64,000 bases of DNA from Mariprofundus sp. EBB-1 (lineage in GTDB: Bacteria; Pseudomonadota; Zetaproteobacteria; Mariprofundales; Mariprofundaceae), in NCBI RefSeq assembly GCF_003665155.1, contig NZ_RCFQ01000002.1, forward strand, positions 124,001 through 188,000, written 5' to 3'. This document shows positions 45,263-54,387 of the stretch, piece by piece; positions within the stretch are counted from its first letter, which is position 1; each line of letters opens with the position of its first letter. Under the pieces are notes generated by a model that searched no databases, was not told the origin of the DNA, and saw nothing but the letters and a program-made list of their open reading frames with translations. The position numbers and the translations under genes were made by a program.

Positions 45263-47692
45263 ATGGTGCAAGCATCAGTTCGTAAAGTGAATCGGCATCA
45301 GGATGTCACCATAAATCTCATGAATGGAGAGATGCTTGAAGGGCATATGCTCGGTTTCTCACCGATCATGAATACATTGCATTTTTTTGATAAGGCTCAA
45401 GCTGAGGAAGGTGGCTCCCGAAAACTGGATATCGAAGATATTGTCTATATCGGGCTGCATCATGCAGATGATGTGGCTGTAGAACATTCAAATAAATCAC
45501 AGCATCTGGATGCGTTGAAAATAATCACAGTTAATCTTGATAGTTTTGAAATCTATGCATCTCCTGCCATGTCCAATACCCCCGGTTTTTTTGCCGTTGG
45601 CAGAGACGATAGCTTTCCGTATGAACGTATGTTTTTTTATCATCATGGCATCCGTTATCAGGAAAAACCGGAACGCCTTGGTGATCTACTGATTGATCAG
45701 CACAGCATCAATTCTCAAGAGTTACAAAATGCTCTGGAAGCACAGTCGCAAAGCATGCCTTCATTGGGTGATGTGTTGAAAGGTCTGGGAAAGGTGGAGG
45801 ATCGTGATGTAGATCATGCCCTGACCTTACAGAACCAGCAGCGCATGAAGTTGGGTGATCTGCTTGTTGATCAGGAGTTGGTGACAGCGGGTGATGTGCA
45901 GGAGGCCTTGGATCATCAGTCGGCCAATCCGGAGGTAAAGCAGCTTGGTCATATTCTGATCGAGAAAGGGAAAATTCAGGATAAACATATCGATAAGGCA
46001 CTGGCCATTCAGAGCCGGAAAAAAATGCGTTTGGGTGAAATTCTGGTGGAGGCCGGGTTAATTACTGAAGATGATGTGAAGTTTGCCCTGGATGAGCAAA
46101 AAGTACGTGGCATGCGTATTGGTGAAGTATTACTCAGCTCGCAGGTGATTACCGAAGATGAACTGCTAACGGCATTGGCGAAGAAGTTTCGTTTGCCCAC
46201 AGTTGACCTGGACACCTATGAAGTCAATCCGGTGGCGGGTACTGAAATAGGCCGGGATGTGGTTGAGAAATATCAGATCATGCCGATTAATACCGATGCA
46301 CACTCATTGACCATTGCGCTGGCAGATCCGATGGGGTTGGAAGCGTATGATCAAATAACCTTTAAGACTGGTAAAAAAGTGCATGAAGTGATGGTGAAAT
46401 CGTCACAACTAAAGAGTGCTATAGCCGGATTGCTTGCAGAAGATTTGGCGGATGAAGAGTTGTCGTGTGAGTTCCTGCAAGGCGAGGATGTCGATTCGGA
46501 TGAGCCGATGAATGAGCTGGAGATCACCCAGTCTGCTGAGGATGCTCCTATTGTGCGTTTGGTGAATCGTATTATTCGCAATGGTATTAGAAAAAAAGCA
46601 TCCGATATCCATATTTTACCACAGGCCAAGAAAATTATTCTGGCATATCGACTCAATGGGCAACTGTTGTCAGATAGTGCGCTGGATAAGGGCTTATGCA
46701 AACAGATTTCCGCCAGAATCAAGATTCTATGTGGTATGGATATAGCCGAGCAGCGCATGCCACAGGATGGTCGTTTGCAGTTGCGCGATGGCAAGCATAA
46801 ATATGAATTTCGTGTTTCTTGTATCCCTAACACCTTTGGTGAATCACTGGTGCTGCGTGTATTAAATAAAGAGATGGCTGTTGAGTTGGATGTGCTTGGC
46901 TTACGTGAAAAGGATATGCATCAGCTCTCGATTATGGCGCGCAAACCGTATGGTTTAGTGCTGGTAACAGGCCCGACCGGTTCCGGTAAATCAACCACGC
47001 TGTTTGCATTGCTAAAATCAATTTCACATCTGCCTGCCCACATTTTAACCATTGAAGATCCGGTTGAATCAGAAATCGATGATGCCAATCAGATTCAGGT
47101 GAACAGCAAGATCGGCATGACCTTTGCCCGTATTCTGCGCAATGTACTCAGACACGATCCTGATATTATTATGATTGGTGAAATGCGTGATCCTGAAACG
47201 GCAGAAATAGGCATTGAAGCAGCGCTTACCGGCCATCTGATGTTTTCCACCCTGCATACCAACTCTGCTGTTGATACCATTATTCGTTTGAATGATCTGG
47301 GTATTCCGAACTATCTCATCGCTCCTGCATTGCTTGGTGTTATTAGCCAGAACTTGCTCAAAAAACTCTGTATGGAGTGTCGGGCTGAGCTGGACAGAGA
47401 TGATCCTGCCTTTACCATGATAACCGATCTCGGTTTGGATAAACCTGACCATTTGTATAAGGCTGTAGGCTGTGAGCATTGCAATCAAACCGGTTATGCT
47501 GGACGGGTGATGTCTTATGAGTTTCTTGTCGTCAATGAGAAGGTAAGGCAGGCCATTCACGATGGTGTGAAAGGGCAGGAGATGCAGCGCATTGCCTCAG
47601 AGAATGGTATGCTGCCTAAATCACAGTCGGCACTGAAGTTGGCCGCTGATGGCGTCATTGATTATAACGACTTTATCTATTCAGTGATTTAA
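45263..47692 (+). CDS. PilB/GspE-family ATPase with six tandem MshEN-like motifs
   Basis: An 809-residue type II/IV secretion ATPase. The N-terminal ~60 residues form a small beta-rich domain. Then six repeats of about 29-31 residues (starting at 139, 168, 197, 228, 257, 286), each LGxxL...I/V...L/V..AL..Q-like, match the 24+5 pattern of the c-di-GMP-binding MshEN motif. The ATPase core has Walker A GPTGSGKST (~570), GEMRD (Walker B), and Cys pairs CMEC and CEHC for zinc. It should power a pilus or secretion system and may be gated by c-di-GMP. No pilin genes adjoin. Confidence 0.88.
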   Translation: MVQASVRKVNRHQDVTINLMNGEMLEGHMLGFSPIMNTLHFFDKAQAEEGGSRKLDIEDIVYIGLHHADDVAVEHSNKSQHLDALKIITVNLDSFEIYASPAMSNTPGFFAVGRDDSFPYERMFFYHHGIRYQEKPERLGDLLIDQHSINSQELQNALEAQSQSMPSLGDVLKGLGKVEDRDVDHALTLQNQQRMKLGDLLVDQELVTAGDVQEALDHQSANPEVKQLGHILIEKGKIQDKHIDKALAIQSRKKMRLGEILVEAGLITEDDVKFALDEQKVRGMRIGEVLLSSQVITEDELLTALAKKFRLPTVDLDTYEVNPVAGTEIGRDVVEKYQIMPINTDAHSLTIALADPMGLEAYDQITFKTGKKVHEVMVKSSQLKSAIAGLLAEDLADEELSCEFLQGEDVDSDEPMNELEITQSAEDAPIVRLVNRIIRNGIRKKASDIHILPQAKKIILAYRLNGQLLSDSALDKGLCKQISARIKILCGMDIAEQRMPQDGRLQLRDGKHKYEFRVSCIPNTFGESLVLRVLNKEMAVELDVLGLREKDMHQLSIMARKPYGLVLVTGPTGSGKSTTLFALLKSISHLPAHILTIEDPVESEIDDANQIQVNSKIGMTFARILRNVLRHDPDIIMIGEMRDPETAEIGIEAALTGHLMFSTLHTNSAVDTIIRLNDLGIPNYLIAPALLGVISQNLLKKLCMECRAELDRDDPAFTMITDLGLDKPDHLYKAVGCEHCNQTGYAGRVMSYEFLVVNEKVRQAIHDGVKGQEMQRIASENGMLPKSQSALKLAADGVIDYNDFIYSVI

Positions 47693-47768
47693 CCAGCAAG
47701 GCGCGGCGATTCTCTGGCATACCTTGCGCAATGACATATAGGGCATTGCATTAAAGTATTAAAAGCAT

Positions 47769-47968
47769 TTACCGCGAAGTACGCAAAGTAAACCCTTATA
47801 TTTTAATGTGTTGGGTTTTACCTGTATAAACCACTCTATAGCGATTTGATGCAGATCTCTATTTTTTACAAGAGTAGTCTTTGACTTACTTTGCGAAACT
47901 TTGAGGCAAGGTGAATCGAGTTTGCGAGAGAGAAGGTGCCCTGGGGTAACTCTGCGGTGAAAATAGTG
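47769..47968. repeat. intergenic element with CGCAAAG-type motifs
   Basis: CGCAAAGTAA (47782-47791) recurs inverted as TTACTTTGCG (47886-47895). The left arm repeats with a 9-nt step (CGCGAAGTA, CGCAAAGTA), and ACTCTGCGGTGA lies at 47949-47960. It resembles a family of degenerate intergenic repeats (accgcagag..., cgcaaag...) common in many genomes. The 357-nt gap between the ATPase and the PAP2 gene holds no gene. Confidence 0.5.
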
Positions 47969-48049
47969 GGTAACGATAGTGACGCTAGGGTTTTTCTAAT
48001 GCGATGACCCTGTCTTGGTATAGCGATGTCGTAGCATCCGTTTAGATTG

Positions 48050-48763
48050 ATGAGTAGTGTCCCGAGCATGCAAACAGCCACTGATTCCTATTTCCTATTC
48101 CGCTTGATCAATGATGCGCATTCACCAGTCGGTGATATGTTTTTTGGTGTGGTGAGTGGTTTGGGTGATGGGCTGGTGATCGCACTGCTCTGTTCGCTGG
48201 TGATGTTATTTCATCTGCGGTTGGGCATTGCATCCATGCTGGCATTTATTGTTTCAGGTCTGTTTGCACAGTTATTGAAGCGTATCTTTGATATGCCACG
48301 GCCGCCTGCAATCTTAGATAATGTGCATGTGCTGGGACATAGTTTGACCAGTCACAGCTTCCCATCCGGTCACTCCACTTCCGATGGTGTTATGGTGTTG
48401 CTGGCCTTTCTGATCTGGTCGCGATTTGATTTGAGAAGTTGGGCTATTGCGGCGTTGTTTGTACTGGCAGCGATTGGTCGCATTTATGGGGGCGTACATT
48501 TCCCTATTGATGTGGCAGTAGGGTTAACGCTTGGTATGGCTACCATGTGGTTGTTCTGGCGTTGGTCGAAATGCTGGCCGATAGAGAGCTGGCAGGCGTC
48601 TCAATGGAGCTGGAAAACCCCGGGTTTTATTGTTGCCGTACAGGCTGCTGTGTTGGGGTTGGGTTATCATATGCAACCCTCGACGGCACAACCGTTGGCA
48701 CTTATTATGCCGGTGGCAGCATTGCTTGTTCTGATGCATGTATGGAAGGGCAAACTTGGCTAA
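48050..48763 (+). CDS. PAP2-family membrane phosphatase
   Basis: A 237-residue protein of about six transmembrane helices with the three PAP2 motifs: KRIFDMPRPP, SFPSGHSTSD and RIYGGVHFPIDVAVG (catalytic His residues in the second and third). Members dephosphorylate lipids such as undecaprenyl pyrophosphate or phosphatidylglycerol phosphate. TTG at 48047 and ATG at 48068 are other possible starts; none has a strong ribosome site. Its end overlaps holC. Confidence 0.88.
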   Translation: MSSVPSMQTATDSYFLFRLINDAHSPVGDMFFGVVSGLGDGLVIALLCSLVMLFHLRLGIASMLAFIVSGLFAQLLKRIFDMPRPPAILDNVHVLGHSLTSHSFPSGHSTSDGVMVLLAFLIWSRFDLRSWAIAALFVLAAIGRIYGGVHFPIDVAVGLTLGMATMWLFWRWSKCWPIESWQASQWSWKTPGFIVAVQAAVLGLGYHMQPSTAQPLALIMPVAALLVLMHVWKGKLG

Positions 48764-49202
48764 AGACAATGAAGTAAAAGTACATTTTGAACTGCTGGAG
48801 ATGCCTGATCGGATTGAGGGTATTTGTAAATTATTGCTCAGGCGTGCGCGCCTGACTCCGCATCTGTTGATTCTCTGCCCGGATGATGCTTTTGCAGCGC
48901 AACTGGATGAACGATTGTGGACGATACATCCTGAATCGTTTCTTGCCCACGCTATTGCCTCTGATGATGTGCAATCAAATAGCCAACAGCCGATTCTATT
49001 ATCAACAACCATTCATCGTGATAACCAACCGGCGGTGTTGGTGAACGGTGGTTTGGAAGTGCCGCCGGATGTGTCTGGTTTTACACATCTTGTAGATTTT
49101 GTGGATGGCTGGGATGAACAGTTGAAACAGGCTTCACGAGAACGCTTTCGTACCTATAGGCAGATGGGTTTGGAGCCTACTTATTTGGGTAAAGGAGGCT
49201 GA
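48756..49202 (+). CDS. holC: DNA polymerase III chi subunit (HolC)
   Basis: A 148-residue HolC: VHFELLEMPDRIEGICKLLLRRARLTPHLLILCPDDAFAAQLDERLWTIHPESFLAHAIA and a C-terminal FVDGWDEQLKQASRERFRTYRQMGL, as in chi subunits, which link the clamp loader to SSB. The TTG at 48756 is taken as the start because GGAAGG lies 5-10 nt upstream and chi proteins begin here; the ATG at 48738 would lie inside the PAP2 gene. It overlaps that gene by 8 nt. Confidence 0.85.
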   Translation: MAKDNEVKVHFELLEMPDRIEGICKLLLRRARLTPHLLILCPDDAFAAQLDERLWTIHPESFLAHAIASDDVQSNSQQPILLSTTIHRDNQPAVLVNGGLEVPPDVSGFTHLVDFVDGWDEQLKQASRERFRTYRQMGLEPTYLGKGG

Positions 49203-49203
49203 T

Positions 49204-49623
49204 ATGAGTGATGAGCGCAGAGCGTTTATTCGTCATCCTGTGGATGTGCCCATTCATGTGTTTTTACAATCGGATAAGGAACTGAAATACCTATCCATGT
49301 CTGACGTTGGAGAAGGAGGGGTGGCCTTTCAGACCAATGTTGCATTTGAAGATGGCACGATCTTAATGATCAATGTGCCAAATGTTCAGCCTCCTTTTGA
49401 AGCGGCCTGTGTGGTTTGTTGGCGACAGGTGAAAGGTGAGGGTTTTGAAATTGGTGTGAAATTTCTTGATGAGGATAGTCGCTTTCGCGCTCGAATGGTG
49501 GAGCAGGTGTGCCATATTGAAGGTTATCGTCAAAAGGCTCTTAAAGAGGGGCGCAATCTGTCTGCAGAAGAGTCTGCTTGTGAATGGATAAGCCAATATG
49601 CCGCCGACTTTGACGGACATTGA
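49204..49623 (+). CDS. PilZ-domain c-di-GMP receptor
   Basis: A 139-residue single PilZ-domain protein. RAFIR at 6-10 is the RxxxR motif, and SMSDVGEGG (31-39) corresponds to the D/NxSxxG motif with Ser in the first position, so binding could be altered. Next comes ACVVCWRQVKGEGFEIGVKFL, the usual strand order. It follows holC by one base, so the two are probably one transcript. The c-di-GMP-linked process is unknown; the MshEN ATPase gene is 1.5 kb upstream. Confidence 0.82.
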   Translation: MSDERRAFIRHPVDVPIHVFLQSDKELKYLSMSDVGEGGVAFQTNVAFEDGTILMINVPNVQPPFEAACVVCWRQVKGEGFEIGVKFLDEDSRFRARMVEQVCHIEGYRQKALKEGRNLSAEESACEWISQYAADFDGH

Positions 49624-49745
49624 AGTTACGGTTCATTGTGGCGATCAGGGCGTGCTGCTTTTTTAATTGAATAACGCATGTCGGATGCCATTGTGAGCTT
49701 CCCGCAAATGTACGATAAACCAAGCTTTTGGGGAGTTGAGAAACA

Positions 49746-50426
49746 ATGAATCATTTTAGCGCCAATACATTTTCTTTTTTGCAGGAGCTGGCGGATAATA
49801 ATAGCCGTGACTGGTTTGCTGATCATAAACAAACGTATGAGGATGCTGTAAGATCACCTGCTTTGGCATTCATTGAGGCCGTTGGTCAACAATTGCCCGC
49901 GTTTGCTCCGCACTTTAGAGCTGACAGTCGCAAGATGGGCGGCTCACTTATGCGTGTGCATCGCGACACCCGTTTTGGCAAAGACAAAACACCGTACAAA
50001 ACCAATATTGGTATTCAGTTTCGTCATGAAGTGGGCAAGGATGTGCATGCACCTGGTTTCTATGTCCATATCAGCAGCGCCTCATGTTTTGTTGGGGTGG
50101 GCATCTGGCATCCGCCATCGGACTCGCTGGCATTGATTCGTCAATCCATCATTGATCGTCCACAGGCATGGTATGATGCGCGTGATGAAGCACAGTTCAG
50201 CCGCTGGTTTGCACTGGCAGGGGAAAGTCTCAAAACTGCTCCGCGCGGATTTCCTAAGGATCATGCCATGATTGAGGATCTCCGGCGTAAGGATTTTATC
50301 GCCATCAGTGATATAGCTCCGGCCTTGATTGAGCAGGAAGACTTTGCAGATATTGTCTGCGACTATTTTAAAGCAGGCCTGCCCATGATGCAATTCCTCT
50401 GCAAGGCGATGCGATTACCCTGTTGA
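49746..50426 (+). CDS. DUF2461-family protein (TIGR02453)
   Basis: A 226-residue protein of the DUF2461 family: FSANTFSFLQELADNNSRDWFADHKQTYEDAVRSP, MRVHRDTRFGKDKTPYKTNIGIQFRHE and FYVHISSASCFVGVGIWHP are the conserved blocks. No biochemical function is known. It lies on the holC-pilZ strand but 122 nt further on, with no terminator seen between. Confidence 0.88.
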   Translation: MNHFSANTFSFLQELADNNSRDWFADHKQTYEDAVRSPALAFIEAVGQQLPAFAPHFRADSRKMGGSLMRVHRDTRFGKDKTPYKTNIGIQFRHEVGKDVHAPGFYVHISSASCFVGVGIWHPPSDSLALIRQSIIDRPQAWYDARDEAQFSRWFALAGESLKTAPRGFPKDHAMIEDLRRKDFIAISDIAPALIEQEDFADIVCDYFKAGLPMMQFLCKAMRLPC

Positions 50427-50583
50427 GATGATCTTCTATCTGTGTTTTGCTCTTTTAGACTGGATGTTTTAGGCAATGTGCAAAGTAGAATTATCACTGG
50501 TTGCCCGAGCAGTGGCGAGACGTAGCATGCGCTGATACATTTTTGATAGATTGATAGACTTAGAAATTTCGAGGAAGCACTTT

Positions 50584-53301
50584 ATGAGCCAGCAAGAGCT
50601 AGCTAAAACATATGATCCGCAGGCGGTTGAACCTGCCATTAATGACCAGTGGCTGAATTCGGATGCGTTTCGCCCGAAGGCGAACAAGTCGGGATCAAAC
50701 AGTCCAAAGGCGAATGGCCTGCAAACAGACAGTCCAAAAACTGCTGCCGGAGATAAAAAAGATGATGCATACTGTATCGTTATTCCGCCACCAAATGTGA
50801 CCGGAAGCCTGCATATGGGCCATGCGTTTACCTTTACTATTCAGGATTCATTGATTCGCTGGCAGCGTTTGAAGGGTAAATCTACCCTTTGGCAGCCGGG
50901 CACGGATCATGCCGGTATTGCCACCCAGATGGTGGTTGAACGCATGTTGGATAAAGAGGGCGTACACCGTCGCGACCTGGGTCGTGAACGTTTCCTCGAT
51001 CGTGTGTGGGAGTGGAAAGAAGAGTCCGGCGGCACCATCGTGAATCAGCTGAAACAGCTCGGTGCATCATGCGACTGGTCGCGTGAACGTTTTACGCTTG
51101 ATGAAGGTCTGTCACGTTCGGTGAAAGAAGTGTTTGTGCGTCTGTATGAAGAAGGGCTGATCTACCGTGGTAAGCGTCTGGTCAACTGGGATCCGGTTCT
51201 GGAAACCGCTGTTTCTGATCTGGAAGTACAGCATGAAGAGGAGAAGGGCCATTTCTGGCATATGTGTTATCCGCATGCAGATGATCCTTCCAAACATGTG
51301 ATTGTAGCGACTACGCGTCCTGAAACGATGTTTGGTGATGCGGCTGTTGCGGTGCATCCGGATGATGAACGCTATAAAGAGCTGGTCGGTAAAGAATTGA
51401 TTCTACCCTTAACCGGGCGCACGATTCCTGTGATTGCCGATAGCTATGTCGATCCTGAATTTGGTACGGGTTGTGTGAAAATCACACCGGCACACGATTT
51501 TAACGATTATGATGTTGGTAAACGCCATGATCTGCCCTTGATCAATATTCTGACACCACAAGCGCATATGCTTGATGATGAGATGGTGCCAGAAAAATAC
51601 CGTGGCATGGACAGATTTGAAGCACGTGAACATGTGGTGGCTGATCTGGATGCAGAAGGGCTGTTGCACAAGATCGAAGAGCATACGCACCAGATTGGTC
51701 GTGGTGATCGATCTCACGCTGTACTGGAACCGTATCTGACCGATCAATGGTATGTGGATATCAAACCATTGGCTGAACCTGCCATTAAAGCGGTGGAAGA
51801 TGGTGAGATTCGTTTTGTGCCGCAGTATTGGGAAAAGACCTATTTTGAATGGATGCGCAATATTCAGGATTGGTGTATTTCACGCCAGCTGTGGTGGGGT
51901 CATCGTATTCCTGCCTGGTATTGTAGCGATTGCGATCATATCAGTGTGAGCCGTGCAACACCTGACTGTTGCCAGGGTTGTGGCTCCAACAATATCAAAC
52001 AGGATGAGGATGTACTTGATACATGGTTCTCATCCGGTTTGTGGCCATTTTCCACGCTGGGCTGGCCGGATGAAACGCCTGAGATGGATCAGTTTTACCC
52101 CACCAATGTACTGGTGACCGGATTTGATATTATCTTCTTCTGGGTGGCCCGCATGATTATGATGGGTATGAAATTCACCGGCAAAGTACCATTCAAGGAT
52201 ATCTATATTCATGCCTTGATTCGTGATGCTGAAGGCCAGAAAATGTCCAAATCCAAGGGTAATGTGATTGATCCGTTGGAGATGACCGGCAAATATGGTG
52301 CAGATGCATTGCGCTTTACGTTGGCGCATATGGCCACACCGGGTCGTGATGTAAAACTGGATGAAGAACGCATTGTGTCGAACCGTAATTTCATGAATAA
52401 AATCTGGAATGCGGCACGCTTTGTGTTCATGAACCGTGAAGATGCAGCACCTGATATTTCTATTCGCCCGGAACTGGATGTGAATCGCTGGATTCTGGCG
52501 GAACTGGACAGCACCGCTGCTGAAGTGGACAAGGCCCTGGTGGAATATCGCTTCAATGAAGCAGCTTCGGCCCTGTATAACTTTATCTGGGGTACCTATT
52601 GCGATTGGTACGTCGAAGCAGCCAAGGTGTCTCTGTATGGCGATGATGACGCTGCCAAAACGGAAACACGCATTGTCATGCTGACTGCTCTTGAAGGCTG
52701 GTTGAAGCTATTGCATCCGATCTGCCCGTACATCACTGAAACATTGTGGCAGGAGTTGCATGGTGCTGATGCGCGTCTGGTGACAGCGACCTGGCATGAT
52801 CCGCGTGAAGATCACGATGCCGGTGCTGTTCGTCGTATTCGCAAAGTGATTGATGTGGTGTCGGCAATTCGTTCGATTCGTGGTGAAATGAATGTGAATC
52901 CGGGTAAACGTATTGAAGCTGAAATCGCTTGTGCTGCCGCAATGCGTTCTGATCTGGATGGGCATGAAAAATTGATGAAAAGTCTGGCGCGTCTGGAATC
53001 CATTAACTGGCTCGATGCAGCTGCAGAAGTGGAAGGTGCTGCTGTAGCGCCATTGCCTGATGCAACGGTCTATCTGCCGCTGGCGGGTTTGGTCAATATC
53101 GAAGAAGAGGTGGCACGATTAGAGAAAAACATCGCTAAACTCGATAAAGATATTGCTATGCGCGAAGGTAAATTGGGCAATGCACGATTCTGTGATAATG
53201 CTCCTGCAGACGTGGTTGCCAAAGTGAAGGAAGAGCTCGAAGAGTTGAAAGCCAAGCATACTGAAATGAATGCTGGTCTGGAAAGTCTGAACAAGCTTTA
53301 A
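50584..53301 (+). CDS. valS: valyl-tRNA synthetase
   Basis: A 905-residue class I synthetase: PPPNVTGSLHMGHAF (HIGH-type, residues 68-82), KMSKSKGNVIDP, and DEERIVSNRNFMNKIWNAARF. The editing domain and the C-terminal coiled coil (VNIEEEVARLEKNIAKLDKDIA...) are present. The start at 50584 follows GAGGAAGC and opens the family N-terminus (YDPQAVEPAINDQW). Residues 30-59, before the HIGH block, form three 10-residue repeats rich in Pro, Lys and Ala that are longer than the usual linker. Terminator at its end. Confidence 0.95.
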   Translation: MSQQELAKTYDPQAVEPAINDQWLNSDAFRPKANKSGSNSPKANGLQTDSPKTAAGDKKDDAYCIVIPPPNVTGSLHMGHAFTFTIQDSLIRWQRLKGKSTLWQPGTDHAGIATQMVVERMLDKEGVHRRDLGRERFLDRVWEWKEESGGTIVNQLKQLGASCDWSRERFTLDEGLSRSVKEVFVRLYEEGLIYRGKRLVNWDPVLETAVSDLEVQHEEEKGHFWHMCYPHADDPSKHVIVATTRPETMFGDAAVAVHPDDERYKELVGKELILPLTGRTIPVIADSYVDPEFGTGCVKITPAHDFNDYDVGKRHDLPLINILTPQAHMLDDEMVPEKYRGMDRFEAREHVVADLDAEGLLHKIEEHTHQIGRGDRSHAVLEPYLTDQWYVDIKPLAEPAIKAVEDGEIRFVPQYWEKTYFEWMRNIQDWCISRQLWWGHRIPAWYCSDCDHISVSRATPDCCQGCGSNNIKQDEDVLDTWFSSGLWPFSTLGWPDETPEMDQFYPTNVLVTGFDIIFFWVARMIMMGMKFTGKVPFKDIYIHALIRDAEGQKMSKSKGNVIDPLEMTGKYGADALRFTLAHMATPGRDVKLDEERIVSNRNFMNKIWNAARFVFMNREDAAPDISIRPELDVNRWILAELDSTAAEVDKALVEYRFNEAASALYNFIWGTYCDWYVEAAKVSLYGDDDAAKTETRIVMLTALEGWLKLLHPICPYITETLWQELHGADARLVTATWHDPREDHDAGAVRRIRKVIDVVSAIRSIRGEMNVNPGKRIEAEIACAAAMRSDLDGHEKLMKSLARLESINWLDAAAEVEGAAVAPLPDATVYLPLAGLVNIEEEVARLEKNIAKLDKDIAMREGKLGNARFCDNAPADVVAKVKEELEELKAKHTEMNAGLESLNKL
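50671..50760 (+). repeat. three 30-nt coding repeats in the valS N-terminal linker
   Basis: RPKANKSGSN, SPKANGLQTD and SPKTAAGDKK are consecutive 10-residue units encoded by 30-nt units sharing (A/C)GNCC(C/A)AA(A/G)(G/A)C. Copies are degenerate, the third most. It inserts about 18 residues more than the E. coli linker has. Confidence 0.7.
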
Positions 53302-53322
53302 ATCGATACACGCTTGCTAATA

Positions 53323-53356
53323 AAAAGAGAGGTGGCTTTGGCCGCCTCTTTTTTTT
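53323..53356 (+). terminator. rho-independent terminator after valS
   Basis: GAGGTGGC and GCCGCCTC arms (one G-T pair) around TTTG, with A run before and eight T after, 22 nt after the valS stop. Confidence 0.9.
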
Positions 53357-53733
53357 GTTATGGATAATAGTGGCATCCGGTTAGTTGGAAAGGAGGGGGG
53401 GGAGTTTAACCGGATGCGAGTGTATGACTTGTGGTCGTTGTATGCTGAAGAGATTTACAAGCGATCTGTTATCATGATGGGAAGAGTAATGGATGCGAGC
53501 AAATCACCGTCACTATGGTTGCCAGACAGTGATAGTGCTGCCATGCAATGCAATCAATGGCACGTTTGCGATGGCAAGGCCAAGTCCGGGACCTTGGCTG
53601 AGGCTGTGACGAATTGACACACATGCCTTGCGTGAATCGCTGGCTCACGTTGACAAATTCGGATTATAAGCTATTTAATCATACACAGAATAGAAATCTA
53701 TTCAGTCTTATAAAGATAGACTTCGGAGGAAGT
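53357..53733. other. intergenic region before the outer-membrane protein, no clear gene
   Basis: About 380 nt between the valS terminator and the OMP gene. An open frame of 85 codons from 53360 includes a low-complexity G run (GGAGGGGGGGGAG) and has no recognisable protein features, so it is not called. No other structure was recognised. Confidence 0.5.
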
Positions 53734-54330
53734 ATGAAAAGAGTATTTATTGCTACGGCAATGATGGTGGTAGGCAGCGCCACCGTTCAGGCACAGGATT
53801 TCACACCATATGCGGGTGTGGGTCTTGGTGTCTTTGGTCTTGAGGCGAAGGACTCAAGTGTCAATTTTAACCAAAAGAACACCGTATTCGGCGGTTATGC
53901 CAAATTTGGTGTCGATGCCAATGACTATATCGGCGCAGAGTTGCGTGTTGGTACAACTAGCAAGGGTGACCAATCGTATCCCGCAGGTGCCATTTTTGCT
54001 GGTTCAGTAGCTGGTACAATAGATCAGAAAGCTGACTATTTCTTTTCTTATTTGGCTAAGTTGCAGTATCCTGTATCTCAGGATTTTCGTGCTTATGCCA
54101 TGCTAGGTGCTACGACGGCAAAGCATAAAGTAATAATGCCACCTGCTCTCGGTACGAGCGGATCGAACACAAAAACGGGTTTTAGCTATGGCGTTGGTGG
54201 TGATTTCACTATTAACGATCAGCTCTCTGTGGGTGGCGAATGGATGCAGTATTGGAGCAATGTGACTGTAGATGTAAACCAAAAAGTTAAGATATGGGGT
54301 GCAGTTGGTACGCTAACGATGCACTTCTAA
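53734..54330 (+). CDS. outer-membrane beta-barrel protein (opacity/OmpA-like porin fold)
   Basis: A 198-residue protein with a signal peptide (MKRVFIATAMMVVGSATVQA|QDF) and alternating aromatic beta strands typical of small eight-stranded barrels: FTPYAGVGLGVFGLEAK..., NTVFGGYAKFGVDANDYIGAELRVG, ending in GTLTMHF with the C-terminal Phe recognised by the Bam machinery. The start at 53734 is set by GGAGGAAG (53724-53731). No known symbol can be given. A terminator follows. Confidence 0.8.
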   Translation: MKRVFIATAMMVVGSATVQAQDFTPYAGVGLGVFGLEAKDSSVNFNQKNTVFGGYAKFGVDANDYIGAELRVGTTSKGDQSYPAGAIFAGSVAGTIDQKADYFFSYLAKLQYPVSQDFRAYAMLGATTAKHKVIMPPALGTSGSNTKTGFSYGVGGDFTINDQLSVGGEWMQYWSNVTVDVNQKVKIWGAVGTLTMHF

Positions 54331-54358
54331 GTCTGATAAACGTACAATAGTTTTACCG

Positions 54359-54387
54359 AGAGGGGGCGAATGCCCCCTCTTTTTTTA
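54359..54387. terminator. terminator between the OMP gene and the sensor kinase
   Basis: GAGAGGGGGC and GCCCCCTCT arms around a GAAT loop, then seven T. It serves the OMP gene; the kinase stop codon (54385-54387) lies inside its T run. Confidence 0.88.

Noticed and set aside
53360-53617. 85-codon frame between valS and the outer-membrane gene
   Set aside because: Begins inside a poly-G low-complexity stretch, shows no domain and follows a terminator closely; not convincing.
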